Shown here piece after piece: positions 31,872-34,603 of a DNA stretch of 34,603 nucleotides. The stretch spans positions 1-34,603 of the forward strand of contig CAZOAR010000031.1 in NCBI GenBank assembly GCA_964577985.1. The letters are read 5' to 3'. Each line of letters starts with the position of its first letter. The first letter of the stretch is position 1. Made by a program: the position numbers and the translations under genes. Under the pieces are notes generated by a model. That model was given only the letters and a program-made list of their open reading frames with translations, was not told the origin of the DNA and ran no database searches. This stretch comes from CAZOAR01 sp964577985 (GTDB lineage Bacteria > Gemmatimonadota > CAZMKB01 > CAZNLH01).

Positions 31872-33605
31872 ATGATAAAGAAGATGTTTGCTGGATGTCT
31901 CGCCGTCATAGTGCTGTTGCTGGTTGTGATCGCGGTGGGAGGTTACTTGATGGTCAGGGAGAATACTCCTGAGGTCAAGGCCGGCAGTTACCTTCTCCTC
32001 GACATGGCGGGAGACTATCCAGAGGACGCCCCCCACGATTTCTGGACTCTTCTCGTTGAGGGCAGGACCTTGACCGTCTTCGACGTGGTTGAGAATATAC
32101 GGAAGGCCCGGTTTGACGACAGGATAGAGGGTGTGCTGATGCGTGTGAACATCCTCAATATGGGTTATGGAAAGGTCCAGGAGATCCGGCATGCGCTCGA
32201 AGAATTCGAGGAATCCGGCAAGAAGGTGGTATCCTATATCGAGATAGGGCGGGACATCGAGTATTACCTCGCGTCGGCGGCGGATGAAGTGTATATGGCC
32301 CCTGTCTCCGCGCTCATGATCGACGGCATCGTGGGGAACGCCTTTTTTGTAAGGGGGACGTTCGACAAGCTTGGTATCAAGCCGAATTTTGTGAGAATCG
32401 GAGAATACAAGACGGCCGTAGACCTCTATTCCAGCACGAAGATGAGTGACGCCCAGCGATGGACCATCAACTCGATCCTCGACAGCATATTCTCACGCTA
32501 TGTGGCCGATGTGGCCCAGGACAGGAGTATAAGCCAGGAAGAGCTGGGGAAAATCATTGACGACGGCATGCTCGATTCCCGCCAGGCACTGGAAAAAGGC
32601 CTCGTGGACGATCTACTCTATCCAAACCAGCTGGAGGGAAAGCTGAAAGGTGAGGCCCGGAAGTTTCACGGGATCGACCTGGAGGACTACAGGGACGCCG
32701 ATGCGTCGATTCCCGGTGACGGGGATGGCGTGAAATTCGCCCTGATCGTAGCCGAGGGGGCGATCAATACGGGTGGGAGCGGAGAGAGCCAGGATCTGGG
32801 CAAGGTCGCGGGATCAGCAACGCTGAGCGACGCCATCAAGAGCGCCCGCGACGACGATGATATAAAGGCGATCATACTGCGGACCAACAGTCCGGGAGGG
32901 AGCTGGGTGGCGTCTGATCTCGTCTGGGGAGAACTCCGGAGGGCAGCTGAGGAGAAGCCGCTCGTAGTCAGCATGTCCGATGTAGCCGCGTCGGGCGGAT
33001 ACTATATAGCGGTCCCGGCCGACGCGATCGTGGCGGAGCCGAGTACGATCACGGGCTCGATCGGTGTGTACATGGGAAAATTCAACCTCAGCGGTTTCTA
33101 TTCGAAGATCGGTGTGAGTAAGGAAACGGTCGCGAGGGGAGAGAACGCGGAGATTTTCTCCGAAACGAAGGATTTCAGTGAGGAGGAAACCGACAAGATA
33201 TATAAGCAGCTCATGGAATTCTATATGAACGACTTTGTTGGAAAAGTTCACGAGGGTCGGGACCTGTCGCCGGCGTTTGTCGACAGCATAGGCAGGGGCA
33301 GGGTATGGACTGGTGAACAGGCGTTCGAGTTGGGCCTGGTGGACGATCTCGGCGGCATCTGGAAGGCTGTTGAGCTGGGCAGGGATCTCGCGGGCATCCC
33401 ACCCGACAAGGCGGTCTCCCTCGTCCTTGTCCCGGAGCCGAAGGAGTTGATCGAACAGCTTCTTGAGGGCGATCTGGTTTTCAATCCACCCTCGGTCCGT
33501 ATCTCTCCGGTCCTGGAGGAGATGATGGCCTCCATACAGTGGCTGAATACACTTGGTTCCGGGGAAGCAATGGCGATGATGCCGTATCGAATCGAGTTCG
33601 AGTAG
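31872..33605 (+). CDS. sppA: Signal peptide peptidase SppA, 67K type
   Basis: A membrane-anchored serine protease (family S49) that degrades cleaved signal peptides at the periplasmic face. One N-terminal membrane segment lies at about residues 5-28. Two tandem S49 domains follow. The catalytic Lys180 (IGEYKTAVD) is in the first and the nucleophile Ser374 (DVAASGGYYIA) in the second, the arrangement of the E. coli-type long SppA. The GSIGVYMGKFNLSGFYSKIGV stretch after the Ser is typical. The ATG at 31872 has AAGGAG 8 nt upstream. Length is 577 residues. The next gene follows after 13 bp and is probably co-transcribed. Confidence 0.95.
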   Translation: MIKKMFAGCLAVIVLLLVVIAVGGYLMVRENTPEVKAGSYLLLDMAGDYPEDAPHDFWTLLVEGRTLTVFDVVENIRKARFDDRIEGVLMRVNILNMGYGKVQEIRHALEEFEESGKKVVSYIEIGRDIEYYLASAADEVYMAPVSALMIDGIVGNAFFVRGTFDKLGIKPNFVRIGEYKTAVDLYSSTKMSDAQRWTINSILDSIFSRYVADVAQDRSISQEELGKIIDDGMLDSRQALEKGLVDDLLYPNQLEGKLKGEARKFHGIDLEDYRDADASIPGDGDGVKFALIVAEGAINTGGSGESQDLGKVAGSATLSDAIKSARDDDDIKAIILRTNSPGGSWVASDLVWGELRRAAEEKPLVVSMSDVAASGGYYIAVPADAIVAEPSTITGSIGVYMGKFNLSGFYSKIGVSKETVARGENAEIFSETKDFSEEETDKIYKQLMEFYMNDFVGKVHEGRDLSPAFVDSIGRGRVWTGEQAFELGLVDDLGGIWKAVELGRDLAGIPPDKAVSLVLVPEPKELIEQLLEGDLVFNPPSVRISPVLEEMMASIQWLNTLGSGEAMAMMPYRIEFE

Positions 33606-33618
33606 TGGAGAGACTGGC

Positions 33619-34488
33619 ATGCCGGATGGCCCGAAAGAACGTCTGAAGGAGAGGCTGGAGGAACTCTACCAGACATACGACAAGGCCTATCTCAAGACCG
33701 ATCCACTCTGTTTTGTGCACCGTTTCTCGACACCCGAAGATCAGGAGATCGTGGGCTTCCTCGCCTCGTCAATGGCCTACGGAAGGGTGGAGCAGATCGC
33801 GCATGCCCTCGAGTCTATATTCGGCATCATGGGGCAGAGCCCATACTCATTCGCCAGGTCATTTGATCCTATCGGCGACGCGCGGATTTTCGATGGGATA
33901 AGGTACAGATTTCATAAGGGTCGAGATATAGCCGCACTCGTCTATCTCATACGGCAGATGATAGATGGATGGGGATCCATAGAGGGGTTCTTCCTGTCGA
34001 GTGGTGTGGGGAAAGATCCCGAAATGGAATCGCGCATCGAGAATTTTTCCAGGGGGGCACTCGATCTCGACCTGGAGCCTTTCCTCCTCCCGGATGGGCA
34101 CATATCATCGGCCACCCGATTTTTCTTCCCCTTCCCGAGTCGCGGTAGCGCCTGCAAGCGGCTGAACCTGTTCCTGAGGTGGATGGTAAGGCGTGGAGAT
34201 GGAGTAGATCTTGACCTCTGGCATTCGATCGAGCCTTCTGAACTCGTAATACCACTCGATACGCACGTGAGCCGGATCTCCTATGCCCTTGGCCTGACAA
34301 CCTACCGGACTCCGTCCTGGAGGGCCGCGTGCCAGGTAACCCGCTCGCTCGCGGAATTCGATCCGAAGGATCCCGTAAAATATGATTTCTCCCTCTGCAG
34401 GCTCGGAATACTGAAGGCATGCCCCGCGAGGCGCCAGGAGGAGAAGTGTACGCCATGCCTCTTGAGAGAGATATGCAGCTACAGGTAA
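33619..34488 (+). CDS. TIGR02757/DUF2400 family protein, HhH-GPD glycosylase-like
   Basis: A conserved bacterial protein of unassigned function; 289 residues match the family. Two stretches resemble endonuclease III/MutY-type DNA glycosylases. The first is IPLDTHVSRISYALGL with Asp214 at the place of the catalytic Asp in VDTHVxR. The second is a C-terminal cysteine loop, Cys268-x8-Cys277-x2-Cys280-x5-Cys286, close to the C-x6-C-x2-C-x5-C [4Fe-4S] loop of endonuclease III. Lys180 (SACKRLNLFLRWM) sits where a catalytic Lys could be. The ATG at 33619 has TGGAGAG just upstream, 13 bp after sppA. The family name is secure; the glycosylase role is my inference. Confidence 0.87.
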   Translation: MPDGPKERLKERLEELYQTYDKAYLKTDPLCFVHRFSTPEDQEIVGFLASSMAYGRVEQIAHALESIFGIMGQSPYSFARSFDPIGDARIFDGIRYRFHKGRDIAALVYLIRQMIDGWGSIEGFFLSSGVGKDPEMESRIENFSRGALDLDLEPFLLPDGHISSATRFFFPFPSRGSACKRLNLFLRWMVRRGDGVDLDLWHSIEPSELVIPLDTHVSRISYALGLTTYRTPSWRAACQVTRSLAEFDPKDPVKYDFSLCRLGILKACPARRQEEKCTPCLLREICSYR

Positions 34489-34530
34489 GCAGGACGCAGG
34501 GAGAGTCCTGGAGTTACCCCGGTTTTTACG

Positions 34531-34596
34531 TGTCATTCCGGCTTGTCCGGAATCGGCCTGATTGCGCGATTGGATTCCCGACAAGCGGGAATGACA
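34531..34596. repeat. Paired-hairpin palindromic repeat (REP/BIME-like)
   Basis: The outer ends TGTCATTCC (34531-34539) and GGAATGACA (34588-34596) are perfect inverted repeats. Each half also folds by itself: ATTCCGG/CCGGAAT (34535-34553, 5-nt loop) and ATTCCCG/CGGGAAT (34574-34592, 5-nt loop). It lies 42 bp after the DUF2400 gene and may also work as a terminator. It resembles the family of GTCATTCCCG-type dispersed palindromes common in bacterial genomes, and the partial copy at 1-51. Confidence 0.75.
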
Positions 34597-34603
34597 TATG
34601 GGG

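Overview
The window is about 34.6 kb of bacterial DNA with moderately high GC, densely packed with genes. It carries no phage, insertion sequence, CRISPR array, tRNA or rRNA that I can see. It looks like a chromosomal contig from an uncultivated, menaquinone-using, probably Gram-negative lineage. My guess is a Krumholzibacteriota/Eisenbacteria/Latescibacterota-like member of the FCB superphylum. This rests on the S8 protease with a C-terminal beta-sandwich of the kind I associate with those groups, a DUF2723 protein, RicT, and frequent GTG/TTG starts. It is an inference, not proof.

Layout, left half (+ strand). Positions 1-147 hold a degenerate hairpin repeat. A translation and envelope housekeeping run follows: tgt, yajC, def, fmt, a DUF2723 membrane glycosyltransferase-like protein with TPRs, an E1-like ThiF/MoeB protein, ricT and metG. 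Several of these are coupled through GTGA overlaps. Next come two multi-sensor histidine kinases with related kinase cores (8951-10915 and 11053-14895). Each is preceded by a sigma-54-type -24/-12 promoter candidate and each has a Cys/His-rich sensory module. A DHNA-CoA thioesterase (menI type) ends this half.

Middle (- strand). One long operon, menG-aroF-menF-menD-menB-menA-menC-menE (24661 down to 15420), has a strong TTGATA-N17-TATAAT promoter. With the convergent menI it encodes the classical o-succinylbenzoate route from chorismate to menaquinone, apart from MenH, and it includes its own DAHP synthase. Directly upstream on the same strand is hppD (4-hydroxyphenylpyruvate dioxygenase) with its own promoter.

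Right end. A secreted subtilisin-like protease with an unusual Gly at the oxyanion-hole position and a pair of coupled GT4 glycosyltransferases lie on the - strand. They are followed by sppA and a TIGR02757/DUF2400 protein on the + strand; the latter shows features of HhH-GPD DNA glycosylases. The window closes with an intact paired-hairpin repeat related to the one at its left edge, so the two window ends may be assembly breaks at a dispersed repeat.

No clearly new multi-gene system is obvious. The strongest leads are the sigma-54/redox-kinase pair, the DUF2400 protein as a candidate DNA glycosylase, and the altered catalytic positions in the protease and in Fmt.
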